From Brevundimonas sp. NIBR10 (lineage in GTDB: Bacteria; Pseudomonadota; Alphaproteobacteria; Caulobacterales; Caulobacteraceae), in NCBI RefSeq assembly GCF_027912515.1, contig NZ_CP115464.1, forward strand, positions 2,790,001 through 2,854,000: DNA of 64,000 nucleotides, written 5' to 3'. Shown one piece after another: positions 8,473-16,370 of this stretch. Position numbers and translations under genes: made by a program. The notes beneath the pieces were generated by a model that ran no database searches, had not been told where the DNA came from, and worked only from the letters and a program-made list of their open reading frames with translations. Every line of letters starts with the position of its first letter. The stretch's first letter is position 1.

Positions 8473-9843
8473 ATGAACAGTCGCTGGACCCCTGAATCCT
8501 GGAGATCGAAGCCCGTCGTGCATATGCCGATGGACTATCCGGACGCGCGCGCATTGACCGCCGTCGAGGACGAGCTGCGCGCCATGCCGCCGCTGGTCTT
8601 CGCCGGCGAGGCGCGGACCCTGACCGCCAAACTGGCCCAGGTCGAGGCCGGCGACGCCTTCCTTTTGCAGGGCGGCGACTGCGCCGAGAGCTTCAAGGAG
8701 TTCTCGACCGACAACATCCGCGACACCTTCCGCCTGATCCTGCAGATGGCCGTGGTCCTGACGTTCGCGGGCAGGAAGCCGGTGGTCAAGGTCGGCCGCA
8801 TCGCCGGTCAGTTCGCCAAGCCGCGTTCGTCTCCGGTCGAGGAAATCGATGGCGTCACCCTGCCGTCCTATCGCGGCGACAATATCAACGGCTCGGCCTT
8901 CACGGCGGAAGATCGCATTCCCGATCCGCAGCGTCTGCTGAAGGCCTACAACCAGTCGGCGTCGACCCTGAACCTGCTGCGGGCCTTCGCCAGCGGCGGT
9001 TACGCGGACCTGTACAACATCCACCGCTGGACGCTCGGGTTCGCCGACAATGGCGCGGGGGCCCAGTATCGCGAGCTGGCCGACAAGATCACCGAGGCCC
9101 TGGCCTTCATGGAGGCGGTCGGCGTCACGCCCGAGACCCATCCGGATCTCAGCCGCGTCGAGGTCTTCACCTCGCACGAGGCCTTGCTGCTGAATGTCGA
9201 GAGTGCCCTGACGCGGCTGGATGGAGGCACCGGCGAATGGTTCGACACATCCGCCCACATGCTGTGGATCGGCGAGCGCACCCGCCAGCTGGACGGCGCC
9301 CACGTCGAGTTCATGCGCGGCATCAGGAATCCGATCGGCGTCAAATGCGGCCCGACAATGGAGGCCGACGACATCCTGCGTCTCGCTGACGTCCTGAACC
9401 CGGACAACACGCCCGGACGCCTGACCCTGATCGGCCGCTTCGGCGCCGACAAGGTCGGCAAGCGCCTTCCCGGCCTGATGAAGGCGGTCAAGGCGGCGGG
9501 CCGCAAGGTGGTGTGGTCGATCGACCCGATGCACGGCAACATCCTGAAGGCCGACAACGGTTACAAGACCCGGCCCTTTGACCGGATCATGAGCGAGGTC
9601 CGCACCTTCATCGACGTGGCCGAGGCGGAGGGGGTCCACCCCGGCGGGGTCCACTTGGAAATGACCGGCCAGAACGTGACCGAATGTCTGGGCGGGGCCA
9701 CGGCCGTGACCGAGGACGACCTGTCCAGCCGTTACCACACCCACTGCGATCCCCGCCTGAATGCCGATCAGGCGCTGGAACTGGCCTTCCTGGTGGCCGA
9801 GCGGCTCAAGCTCGGGCGTCTGAACCAGTCGCGGGCGGCCTAA
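8473..9843 (+). CDS. aroG: Class II (plant-type) 3-deoxy-7-phosphoheptulonate synthase
   Basis: 456 aa. It condenses PEP and erythrose-4-phosphate, the first step of the shikimate pathway. Class II signatures are visible: [39 protein letters not shown] and [19 protein letters not shown] start at [10 protein letters not shown], which matches the known N-terminus better than the ATG-like start 12 codons earlier. Its TAA overlaps the end of the convergent oxidase gene. Two further genes of aromatic amino-acid synthesis follow within 4 kb. Confidence 0.94.
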   Translation: MNSRWTPESWRSKPVVHMPMDYPDARALTAVEDELRAMPPLVFAGEARTLTAKLAQVEAGDAFLLQGGDCAESFKEFSTDNIRDTFRLILQMAVVLTFAGRKPVVKVGRIAGQFAKPRSSPVEEIDGVTLPSYRGDNINGSAFTAEDRIPDPQRLLKAYNQSASTLNLLRAFASGGYADLYNIHRWTLGFADNGAGAQYRELADKITEALAFMEAVGVTPETHPDLSRVEVFTSHEALLLNVESALTRLDGGTGEWFDTSAHMLWIGERTRQLDGAHVEFMRGIRNPIGVKCGPTMEADDILRLADVLNPDNTPGRLTLIGRFGADKVGKRLPGLMKAVKAAGRKVVWSIDPMHGNILKADNGYKTRPFDRIMSEVRTFIDVAEAEGVHPGGVHLEMTGQNVTECLGGATAVTEDDLSSRYHTHCDPRLNADQALELAFLVAERLKLGRLNQSRAA

Positions 9844-11042
9844 ACGAACAGGGTCGCGGCCCGGGCGATGGCGGCCTCGGCGTCGGCGCGATCCGGCGTC
9901 TCGTCGTCGTCGCCATAGCCGAGCATGTCGCCGCCCCGCAGGCCCTGGATCCCCACGCCGTCAGGCCGGGGGATCACCGACACGCCGTTGTAGTACAGGC
10001 TGTAGCGGACCTCCGGCTGGGGCGGCAGCCATGCGATCTGGCCCCGCACGGGCACCACGCTATCGTCTCCGAACAGGGCCCGCGCGCCGTATCCGGTACA
10101 GTTGACGATGACCGGCTGGGGCAGGGTCGCCAGCTCGGCCGGTGAATGGAAGGTCCGTGTCTCGATCCGCCCGCCTTCTCTCAGGAACTCGGTGGTCAGC
10201 CGGTCGGCCAGGTCGGCGACGTTGAACTGCATCTGCGTCAGCCGCCGTGCGGAGGCGACGGGGAAGGGGTGTTCCTCCGCCGTCAGCTGGCGTGAGCGCG
10301 GCACGATGTCGTAGAGGGCGTCGGGGTAGACCGCGAACCGGACCTCCTTGCGATCGGCCTCGGGACGGGGCGCGGCGGCCGGCTTGGGTGGGCCGGCCGC
10401 GTCGGCCAGGATGTATCGGTCCAGAAACGACACCGGCTCGCCCGGCAGTCCGACATAGGTCTGGTGCCGCGCCCAGGACAGCCGCGCCATCCGCTCCCAC
10501 AGCGCCGGGAAGGCGGCATCGACCCTGTCCGCATCGGCGATCCGCGAATCCGGCGTCCACATGCCCGACGCCCGCGCCGACCGGCTTTCGGGCAGCCGCT
10601 CGGAGGCATGGATCGTCACCTTCGCCCCGGCGCGTTGGAGTGTGATGGCCGTCGTGATACCGATCGCGCCGCAGCCGATCACGGCGACCTCGCGCGTGCC
10701 GCCCTGCATCGCATAGGCCGCCGCGATGGCTGCCGACCCCCAGGACAGGGACCAGCCCGAGCCGCCGTGGCCATAGTTGTGGACCACCCGCTTGTCGCCG
10801 ACGGGTTCGACCTCGATCCGGGGGCCGGCCGCGCGGAAGGGCCTGAGGCAGACGGTGGTGCGGGTGATCAGCCGTGCATCCAGCCGCAATGGTGCGAGAG
10901 CAGCCGGGGCGAGAAACCGGGGCCGTGACGGTGCGATCGTGACCGGCGCCGTCGAGGCGCAGGCCGACAGCGCGCTGCTCAGCCCCAGGCCGCCCAACCC
11001 CGACAACAGGACGCGTCGGCTGGTCTGGGCTGAAGGGGTCAT
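9840..11042 (-). CDS. Exported FAD-dependent D-amino-acid-oxidase-like protein with circularly permuted domain order
   Basis: 400 aa. The N-terminus has a twin arginine (R9-R10), a hydrophobic stretch and a lipobox (LSAC, C28), so it is probably a Tat-exported lipoprotein. The order of family motifs is unusual. The segment that closes normal D-amino-acid oxidases (CLRPFR at 65-70, the position of the substrate-binding Arg, then HNYGHGG at 88-94) comes first. The dinucleotide motif that normally opens the family, VIGCGAIG (121-128), follows it. The rest runs in DAAO order through VIVNCTG to RGQIAWLP and stops where the C-terminal segment would begin. An amine or D-amino-acid oxidase activity outside the cytoplasm is inferred. 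The substrate is unknown. Confidence 0.78.
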   Translation of the reverse strand: MTPSAQTSRRVLLSGLGGLGLSSALSACASTAPVTIAPSRPRFLAPAALAPLRLDARLITRTTVCLRPFRAAGPRIEVEPVGDKRVVHNYGHGGSGWSLSWGSAAIAAAYAMQGGTREVAVIGCGAIGITTAITLQRAGAKVTIHASERLPESRSARASGMWTPDSRIADADRVDAAFPALWERMARLSWARHQTYVGLPGEPVSFLDRYILADAAGPPKPAAAPRPEADRKEVRFAVYPDALYDIVPRSRQLTAEEHPFPVASARRLTQMQFNVADLADRLTTEFLREGGRIETRTFHSPAELATLPQPVIVNCTGYGARALFGDDSVVPVRGQIAWLPPQPEVRYSLYYNGVSVIPRPDGVGIQGLRGGDMLGYGDDDETPDRADAEAAIARAATLFV

Positions 11043-11172
11043 GACGCCTCACGGATACGGTCCGCGAACCTAGCGTGACCCCATCCGCCTCGCCAGTGCC
11101 TCATCGCGCCGGCAGGGGGTTGTGGCGCGGCGACCGGCGCCTCAAATGCAGCGGCGAACCAAGGAACCCGCG

Positions 11173-11757
11173 ATGCCCGACCAGATCGGCCGACCCGAGA
11201 ATGACGATACGCCCGGCCGGGTCGCCTATCAGGGCGCGCCCGGTGCCTTCAGCCACGAGGCCTGTATGGCCCTGCGGCCTTGGGACATCGCCGTGCCGTT
11301 CGAGAGCTTCGATCTGGCGCTTGGGGCGCTGGCATCCGGCGATTGCGACTTGGCCCTGATCCCGATCGAGAACTCGACCATCGGTGCGGTCGAGCCCGCC
11401 GCGACCCTGGTGCGGGAAGGGGGCTATGCGGTGCTGGCCGATGTCTGGCGTCCGATCCGCCACGCCCTGATGGCGTTGCCGGGGGCTCGCCTGTCCGAGA
11501 TCCGCACTATCGAAAGCCACCCGATCGCCCTGGATCAGTGCCGCAAGACCTTGGCCGGTCTGAACTGCGACATCGTCGTCGCCTTCGACACCGCCGGCGC
11601 GGCCCGCGACGTCGCCGAGGCCGGTGACAGCACCCGCGCGGCGCTCGCCCCGATAGCCGCCGCCGAGGCCTATGGGTTGGAGATTCTGCGCAACGATCTG
11701 CAGGATTCGCCGGACAATCGGACGCGCTTTGTGCTGCTGGCCCCCGCACGGGGTTGA
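11173..11757 (+). CDS. pheA: Prephenate dehydratase domain protein lacking the ACT domain
   Basis: 194 aa from MPDQIGRP. It decarboxylates and dehydrates prephenate to phenylpyruvate in Phe synthesis. PDT motifs are present: YQGAPGAFSHEA, IPIENSTIGAVEP, ESHPIALDQC and NRTRFVLLA. The protein ends right after the TRF motif, so the C-terminal ACT domain that senses Phe in usual 280-aa enzymes is missing. It should therefore not be inhibited by Phe in the usual way. The genome may carry a second full-length pheA. The chorismate mutase gene follows after a regulatory leader. Confidence 0.85.
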   Translation: MPDQIGRPENDDTPGRVAYQGAPGAFSHEACMALRPWDIAVPFESFDLALGALASGDCDLALIPIENSTIGAVEPAATLVREGGYAVLADVWRPIRHALMALPGARLSEIRTIESHPIALDQCRKTLAGLNCDIVVAFDTAGAARDVAEAGDSTRAALAPIAAAEAYGLEILRNDLQDSPDNRTRFVLLAPARG

Positions 11758-11800
11758 CGACGCACGATCATTGCGTGTCTTAAGGGCCGTTACCTGACCG

Positions 11801-11819
11801 GCAGATCGTCATGATCTGC
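11801..11819. promoter_or_regulatory. Perfect 7-bp dyad upstream of the leader peptide
   Basis: GCAGATC (11801-11807) and GATCTGC (11813-11819) are perfect inverted arms around a 5-bp centre. The dyad lies 14 bp before the leader ATG, so it could be an operator or the first hairpin of the leader RNA. No regulator can be named. Confidence 0.4.
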
Positions 11820-11833
11820 ATCTGGATTCGACC

Positions 11834-11938
11834 ATGTCCCCGCTGCGCGCAACCGTTCTGACCCTTTCGACCCGTTCGCGCGCGGTTGCCTCCTTTTATT
11901 TCGGCGGCACCTATTACGGCTTTCGATACGCCGGCTGA
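11834..11938 (+). CDS. Phe/Tyr-rich leader peptide (34 aa) before chorismate mutase
   Basis: An ATG frame of 34 codons ends at TGA 11936-11938. Residues 21-32 read FYFGGTYYGFRY: seven of twelve are Phe or Tyr, while the other 22 residues contain none. Such clusters of the end-product amino acid mark ribosome-stalling leader peptides of attenuated biosynthetic operons (the classic example is pheA). The gene 111 bp downstream is chorismate mutase, the branch-point enzyme for exactly Phe and Tyr. No clear Shine-Dalgarno precedes the ATG, which is the weak point of the call. Confidence 0.68.
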   Translation: MSPLRATVLTLSTRSRAVASFYFGGTYYGFRYAG

Positions 11939-12000
11939 GGCCTCGAGCGGCACCCGCTCCTGACAGCCTCGCCGGCGACCGCCCTGACCGGGGCGGCGGC
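11929..12000 (+). promoter_or_regulatory. Attenuator-like competing stems in the chorismate mutase leader
   Basis: Arm CGCCGGCTGAGGC (11929-11941, covering the leader stop codon) pairs with GCCTCGCCGGCG (11966-11977) in 12 bp with one bulged base. The 3' arm overlaps a second hairpin: CCGCCC (11979-11984) with GGGCGG (11991-11996), which can extend through 11971-11974 with 11997-12000. A ribosome stalled early in the aromatic codons would leave the first stem free to form. A ribosome reaching the stop would mask it and favour the second. There is no U tract after the second stem, so termination could need Rho or NusA, or control could be translational. Confidence 0.55.
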
Positions 12001-12049
12001 GCACCCATTCGCCCATCATCGAAATTTCCGTATCGAAAGCCCCTCTTAA

Positions 12050-12853
12050 ATGTCCGTCTCCATCATCGAATCCGACCAAGCCCTCAAGCAGGCCCCCACC
12101 CATGAGCTCTGGCCTGACATGAACCCCGCCGAAATGACCCCCGAGCAGATGGCCCTGGCCGCCCTGCGCGATGAGATCAACCTGATCGACGACCAGTTGC
12201 TGGAGCTGTTTGAGCGCCGCCTCGCCGTCGCCGCCATGGTCGGCAAGGCCAAGGACGCCCCGCACGGCCCCCACACGAAGCTGCGGCCCGATCGCGAACA
12301 GACGGTCCAGGCGCGCATGTTGTCGCGTTGTGACCCGCAGAATGCCGAGGCGGTATCGAGCCTGTGGCGCGAGATCGTCGGCTGGGGCCTGGCACGCCAG
12401 GGCCAGCTCCAGGTCCAGGTCTGGGCCCCGACCGAGCCGACCCGCGCCTTCGACGGGGCCCGCCAGCGCTTCGGCATGGCCGCCGACATCCGCATGGTCC
12501 GCGACCCCCAGAAGGCGCTCGCCTTCGCTGCCGAGGGTCACGGCGTCGCCGTCTTGGCCATCAACAACGACGACGCCTGGTGGGTCGGCCTGCGCCGCGA
12601 ATGGTCGGGTCTTTCGGTGTTCGACGGATTCGGCCTGGGCGGTGGTGAGCCCACGGCGCTGGCCGTCGGCAAGATCGACCCGCCGGCCCTGCCGACCGGC
12701 CGTCGCGTCATCGTCACCGCCGGCGGCGATGCCGGTGACGGTGGCGGCGCGCGCCGCTGGGGCCTGTCCACCCACCACGGCTGGTCCCTGGCCCTCACGG
12801 ACGCCGATCTGGCGCCCGGCGAGGCCGAAGGCTGCGTCGGCGCTATCGGCTGA
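12050..12853 (+). CDS. Chorismate mutase (AroQ type) with C-terminal extension
   Basis: 267 aa. Residues 30-115 form an AroQ helical domain: LRDEINLIDDQLLELFERR, then VAAMVGKAK with the catalytic Lys, and a third helix around EAVSSLWREIV. It converts chorismate to prephenate. Residues 125-267 form a second domain of unclear role that carries no ACT or dehydratase motif I recognise. The upstream aromatic leader peptide points to Phe/Tyr-dependent control. Its dehydratase partner lies directly upstream. Confidence 0.85.
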   Translation: MSVSIIESDQALKQAPTHELWPDMNPAEMTPEQMALAALRDEINLIDDQLLELFERRLAVAAMVGKAKDAPHGPHTKLRPDREQTVQARMLSRCDPQNAEAVSSLWREIVGWGLARQGQLQVQVWAPTEPTRAFDGARQRFGMAADIRMVRDPQKALAFAAEGHGVAVLAINNDDAWWVGLRREWSGLSVFDGFGLGGGEPTALAVGKIDPPALPTGRRVIVTAGGDAGDGGGARRWGLSTHHGWSLALTDADLAPGEAEGCVGAIG

Positions 12854-12899
12854 GCCTGTCGCCGAGTTCATCATGACGCCTTGATCTGGCCTGATTTCA

Positions 12900-12925
12900 C
12901 TACAAGTGTAGCGCCACACTTGTAG
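12900..12925. promoter_or_regulatory. BlaI-type dyad operator
   Basis: CTACAAGTGT (12900-12909) and ACACTTGTAG (12916-12925) are perfect 10-bp inverted arms with a 6-bp centre, 11 bp before the ATG of the BlaI/MecI-type repressor. The TACA...TGTA core is the known recognition class of BlaI/MecI/CopY repressors, so this is very probably the autoregulatory site of the operon. Confidence 0.8.
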
Positions 12926-12936
12926 CGAGGTCGGCC

Positions 12937-13323
12937 ATGATCGAAACCCTGCCCCGACGCGAACGCGAGGTCTTCGAGACCCTGTGTCGTCTGGAGACCG
13001 CGACGGCGGCCGACGTCCGCGCCGCCCTGTCCGATCCCCTCAGCGATTCGGCCGTCCGCACCATGCTGACCCGGCTGGAGGCCAAGGGGCTGGTCAGCCG
13101 TCAGGCGGGCGGGGCAGGGGTCGCGTTCAAGCCCGTCTCCCGCCCCGACGACGTGGCCGAGGGTGTGCTGCGCCGGATGGTCGACACCTTCTTCGCCGGG
13201 TCGGCGGCCAGCGCCGCGACGGCCCTTCTGGGTCTGGGAGACCGGCTGAGCGCCGAGGACGCCGCCGCACTCAAGGCCTTGATCGACACGGCTGAAGCCA
13301 AGAGCGGGGAGGGGCGGTCGTGA
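12937..13323 (+). CDS. BlaI/MecI/CopY-family transcriptional repressor
   Basis: 128 aa. The N-terminal winged helix shows LPRREREVFETLC, then TAADVRAAL and SDSAVRTMLTRLEAKGLV, the standard penicillinase-repressor pattern. The C-terminal dimerisation helices follow. It overlaps the next gene by 4 bp (GTG/TGA), so both are co-translated. Known members are inactivated when the partner M56 protease cleaves them after sensing a signal at the envelope. Confidence 0.92.
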   Translation: MIETLPRREREVFETLCRLETATAADVRAALSDPLSDSAVRTMLTRLEAKGLVSRQAGGAGVAFKPVSRPDDVAEGVLRRMVDTFFAGSAASAATALLGLGDRLSAEDAAALKALIDTAEAKSGEGRS

Positions 13324-15029
13324 CCCTGTCCCTGCTGATCGGCCTGCTGCTCAAGTCCAGCCTGATCGCCACCGCCGGTCTGGCCATGGCCCACGGCGTG
13401 GCCCGACGACCCACCGACCGTGTGCTGGTGCTGCGGGCGACCCTGATGCTGCTGCTGCTCCTGCCGGTGGCCATGTTGATCCTGCCGACGTTGGCGCTCG
13501 ACGTCCTGCCGGCATCACAGGTCGCACCCACCCCCGTCGAACCCCTCTGGTCGGGCACCACAGCGGCGGTGGCGGGCGTCGCCCTGTCCGGAGAACTGCG
13601 CTGGCCATCGGCGATCGTCGTCGCCGGGTGGGTCTGGGCCGTCGGCGCCCTCAGCATTACCGCGCGGCTCGTTGCGGGCATCTGGACCCTGGCGGTCTGG
13701 ACGCGACAGTCACAGGTCGTGCGCTGTCCCGACTGGACGGCGGCCCTGAGCCGGCTGGGGGGTCGTCGTCCGCCGCGCCTGTCGGCCAGTCTCCGCGTTG
13801 CCGGGCCGCTGAGCTGGGGTCTGTCGCCGGGTGCCATATTGATCGACCGCGCCAGCCTGTCCGCGCCCGACACGGCCGCCGCCATCCTGTCCCACGAACT
13901 GGCGCACCTGAGGCGGCGCGACTGGCTGTTCCTGATGCTGTCGCGGCTGGCGCTCGCCCTGTTCTGGTTCAATCCCCTGGTGTGGAAGGCGGTCGCCGAC
14001 CTGGCCTCAGCCTCCGAGGACGCCGCCGACGCTGAGGCCGTGCGCCACGTCGATCGTCATGCCTATGCCCGCACCCTGATCGGCCTCGCCGCCGTCCCCA
14101 ACTCCCCCGTCGCGCTCGCCATGGCGGCCGACCCCCGCTCGCTCAAAAGAAGGATCAAACGCCTCATGACCGCCTCTCGCACGCCACGTCGCCCGCTGGC
14201 CATCGGCCTGTCCATCGCCGCCCTGGTCGTCGTCGCCACGCCGCTCGCCGCCCTGGAACTGCACGACCGGGCCCCGACCGCGCCGCTTCCCCCGGTCCCG
14301 CCGGTCGCGGTGTCAGCGCCGCCGGCGGGACCGATCGCAGCGCTTCCGGCCCTGCTCCAGATTGCAGCGCCACCGGCTCCGCCCGCTCCGCCTGCTCCGC
14401 CGGAACCTCGGGACGGTAACGCCCCACCGGCCCCGCCCGCACCGCCGACTGCGAACTGGGCCGCGCCGCCCGCGCCGCCCGCTCCGCCCGCGCCCCCGGC
14501 GCCGCCCGCAGGTCACGGCCGCCACAACTGGGTCATCACCGAGAACGGCGTCAGCCGTCAGGCCACCCCCGCCGAACGCGCCGAGTTCGCCCGTGCCCGC
14601 AGTCAGGCACGCGAGGCCGGCCGTCACGCCCGCGCCGCCGCCGCCCAGGCTCGTGCTCACGCCGCTCAGGCGCGCGTCCATGCCCGAGCCGCTGCGCCCC
14701 TGCGGGCGGACGCCCGGATGCAGGCCGAGCATGCGCGCGAGATGGCCCGCACGGCACGCCAACAGGCCATGCACGCCCGGACCAACGCTCGCGTTCACAT
14801 GCAGGGCGGTGCCGAGCAGATGCATCAGGGTGCCGAACAGATGCGCCGTGCCGCCGCACAACTGGAAGATCCCGCCTTCCGCGCCGAACAGATCGCCCGC
14901 GCCCAGGCGGACGGTCGAACGGTCACTGACGCCCAGCTTCAGGCCGCTGCGCCCCGTCTGCGGTCGCGTGCGGACACGCTGGACCAGCGCGCGGCTCGCC
15001 TGGCGGCCGACGCGGGTCGCGCCGACTGA
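13320..15029 (+). CDS. M56-family (BlaR1-type) membrane metallopeptidase with Pro/Ala- and Ala/His/Arg-rich tail
   Basis: 569 aa, GTG start inside the repressor stop. The N-terminal half has several membrane helices. The zinc motif HELAH is at residues 192-196, and the acidic SASEDAADAEA segment lies downstream. After a further membrane helix the protein lacks the penicillin-binding sensor domain of BlaR1. Instead it has a Pro-Ala-rich linker (about residues 320-400) and a long helical tail rich in Ala, Arg, His and Gln. The role is presumed: sense an envelope signal and cleave the BlaI partner. The signal is unknown and need not be a beta-lactam. Confidence 0.85.
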   Translation: MTLSLLIGLLLKSSLIATAGLAMAHGVARRPTDRVLVLRATLMLLLLLPVAMLILPTLALDVLPASQVAPTPVEPLWSGTTAAVAGVALSGELRWPSAIVVAGWVWAVGALSITARLVAGIWTLAVWTRQSQVVRCPDWTAALSRLGGRRPPRLSASLRVAGPLSWGLSPGAILIDRASLSAPDTAAAILSHELAHLRRRDWLFLMLSRLALALFWFNPLVWKAVADLASASEDAADAEAVRHVDRHAYARTLIGLAAVPNSPVALAMAADPRSLKRRIKRLMTASRTPRRPLAIGLSIAALVVVATPLAALELHDRAPTAPLPPVPPVAVSAPPAGPIAALPALLQIAAPPAPPAPPAPPEPRDGNAPPAPPAPPTANWAAPPAPPAPPAPPAPPAGHGRHNWVITENGVSRQATPAERAEFARARSQAREAGRHARAAAAQARAHAAQARVHARAAAPLRADARMQAEHAREMARTARQQAMHARTNARVHMQGGAEQMHQGAEQMRRAAAQLEDPAFRAEQIARAQADGRTVTDAQLQAAAPRLRSRADTLDQRAARLAADAGRAD

Positions 15030-15040
15030 GAACCGGGGAG

Positions 15041-15071
15041 GGCCGCGACGCGTCGATCACGCGTCGCGGCC
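15041..15071. terminator. Strong hairpin between convergent genes
   Basis: GGCCGCGACGCGT (15041-15053) and ACGCGTCGCGGCC (15059-15071) are perfect 13-bp arms around 5 bases. They lie between the M56 gene end and the convergent DoxX gene. There is no T run, but the position fits a bidirectional terminator. Confidence 0.6.
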
Positions 15072-15078
15072 GATCCGT

Positions 15079-15480
15079 CTAGCGCCGTGTGCGGATCCGG
15101 CTGTCGAGCGTCCAGGCGCCGCCACCCGCACAGGCCAGGTACAGGAAGATGAAGCAGAACAGGATGGCCGCATCGCCGCCGTTCACGGCCGGATAGGGGC
15201 TGCTGGGCGCATGGAACATCCAGTAGGCCACGGCCATCTCGCCCGACAAGACGAAGGCTGTGGGCCGGGTGAACAGGCCCAGCACCAGCAGAGCTCCGCC
15301 GACCGCCTCGAGGACCGCGCCGACGCCCATCAGGCTGAGCAGCGGCACCTGGCCGGGCTCTGCGCCTTCCGGAAAGCCGAACAGCTTGATCAGGCCGTGG
15401 GCGAGGAACAGTAGTCCGGCAACGATGCGTAGGGCGGCCAGGGTCTTGGGTGCCAGGGCCGAGGTATTGAAGGTGGTCAT
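15079..15480 (-). CDS. DoxX-family membrane protein
   Basis: 133 aa with four hydrophobic helices. The N-terminal ALRIVAGLLFLAHGLIKLFGFPEG is the typical DoxX start. DoxX proteins are small inner-membrane proteins linked to redox homeostasis, with poorly defined chemistry. It lies 68 bp downstream of the pirin gene on the same strand, and a LysR regulator is divergent from that pair. All three probably form one regulatory unit. Confidence 0.85.
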   Translation of the reverse strand: MTTFNTSALAPKTLAALRIVAGLLFLAHGLIKLFGFPEGAEPGQVPLLSLMGVGAVLEAVGGALLVLGLFTRPTAFVLSGEMAVAYWMFHAPSSPYPAVNGGDAAILFCFIFLYLACAGGGAWTLDSRIRTRR

Positions 15481-15548
15481 GTCTTTTGCCTTTCAGGGCT
15501 TGAAGGAAGATCCGTCCGGCTGCGTCACGCGGCCGGACGGGATGGAGC

Positions 15549-16247
15549 TCAGGCCGCGTCGACCAGCACGATCTCGCTGTCGTTGACGGCGGTGACGGTG
15601 ATCGTCTCCTCGCCCGTGATGGCCAGTCCATCGCGGGCGTTGGCGCGCACGCCGTTCACCTCGATGGAGCCCACAGCGGGGACCAGATACCCGCGTCGCG
15701 TCGCGCCCAGCGGATAGGTCGCGGTCTCGCCGGCCCTCAGCGTCGCCGCCACGACCCGGGCATCCGTGCGGATCGGCAGTGCATCAGCGTCCTCGTCAAA
15801 GCCGGATGCCAGGACCACGAACTGGCCCGCGCGGTCGCCCTTGGGAAAGGGCTTGGCGCCCCAAGTCGGCTTTTCGCCGCGCCGGGTCGGCTCGATCCAG
15901 ATCTGGAAGATCCGGGTCAGGTCGGGCTCGGCATTGTATTCGGCGTGACGGATGCCGGTGCCGGCGCTCATCACCTGGACGTCGCCCGCGACCGTGCGGC
16001 CCTTGTTGCCCAAGCTGTCCTCGTGGGTGATCGCCCCTTCGCGCACATAGGTGATGATCTCCATGTCGGCGTGGGGATGGGGCGGAAAGCCCGATCCAGC
16101 GGCGATCTCGTCGTCGTTCCAGACCCGCAGATTGCCCCAGCTCATCCGCTTGGGATCATAGTAGTTGGCGAAGGAAAAGTGATGCTTGGCGTTCAGCCAG
16201 CCGTGGTTCGCGCCGCCGAGGCTGTCGAAAGGTCGGAGTTCGATCAT
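15549..16247 (-). CDS. Pirin-family bicupin protein
   Basis: 232 aa from MIELRPFDSLGG. The N-terminal cupin has the metal site FPPHPHADMEIITY (two His), then GTGIRHAEYN with another His. The C-terminal cupin is degenerate. Bacterial pirins of this type (YhhW/YhaK-like) can have quercetin 2,3-dioxygenase activity, but their true substrate is usually unknown. I reject upstream in-frame starts because they run through the AT-rich intergenic region and into the divergent LysR gene. Confidence 0.88.
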   Translation of the reverse strand: MIELRPFDSLGGANHGWLNAKHHFSFANYYDPKRMSWGNLRVWNDDEIAAGSGFPPHPHADMEIITYVREGAITHEDSLGNKGRTVAGDVQVMSAGTGIRHAEYNAEPDLTRIFQIWIEPTRRGEKPTWGAKPFPKGDRAGQFVVLASGFDEDADALPIRTDARVVAATLRAGETATYPLGATRRGYLVPAVGSIEVNGVRANARDGLAITGEETITVTAVNDSEIVLVDAA

Positions 16248-16370
16248 GGTCTTGTCCCTGTCTTGATCTATGCGGCCGGCCGATGTCGGCGCCGCTGTGG
16301 CTTGAGGACAAGATAGCGATCGGTTTAGGTTCAGAAATAGAAACGGCCGAAACACACGGTTTCCGAAATC

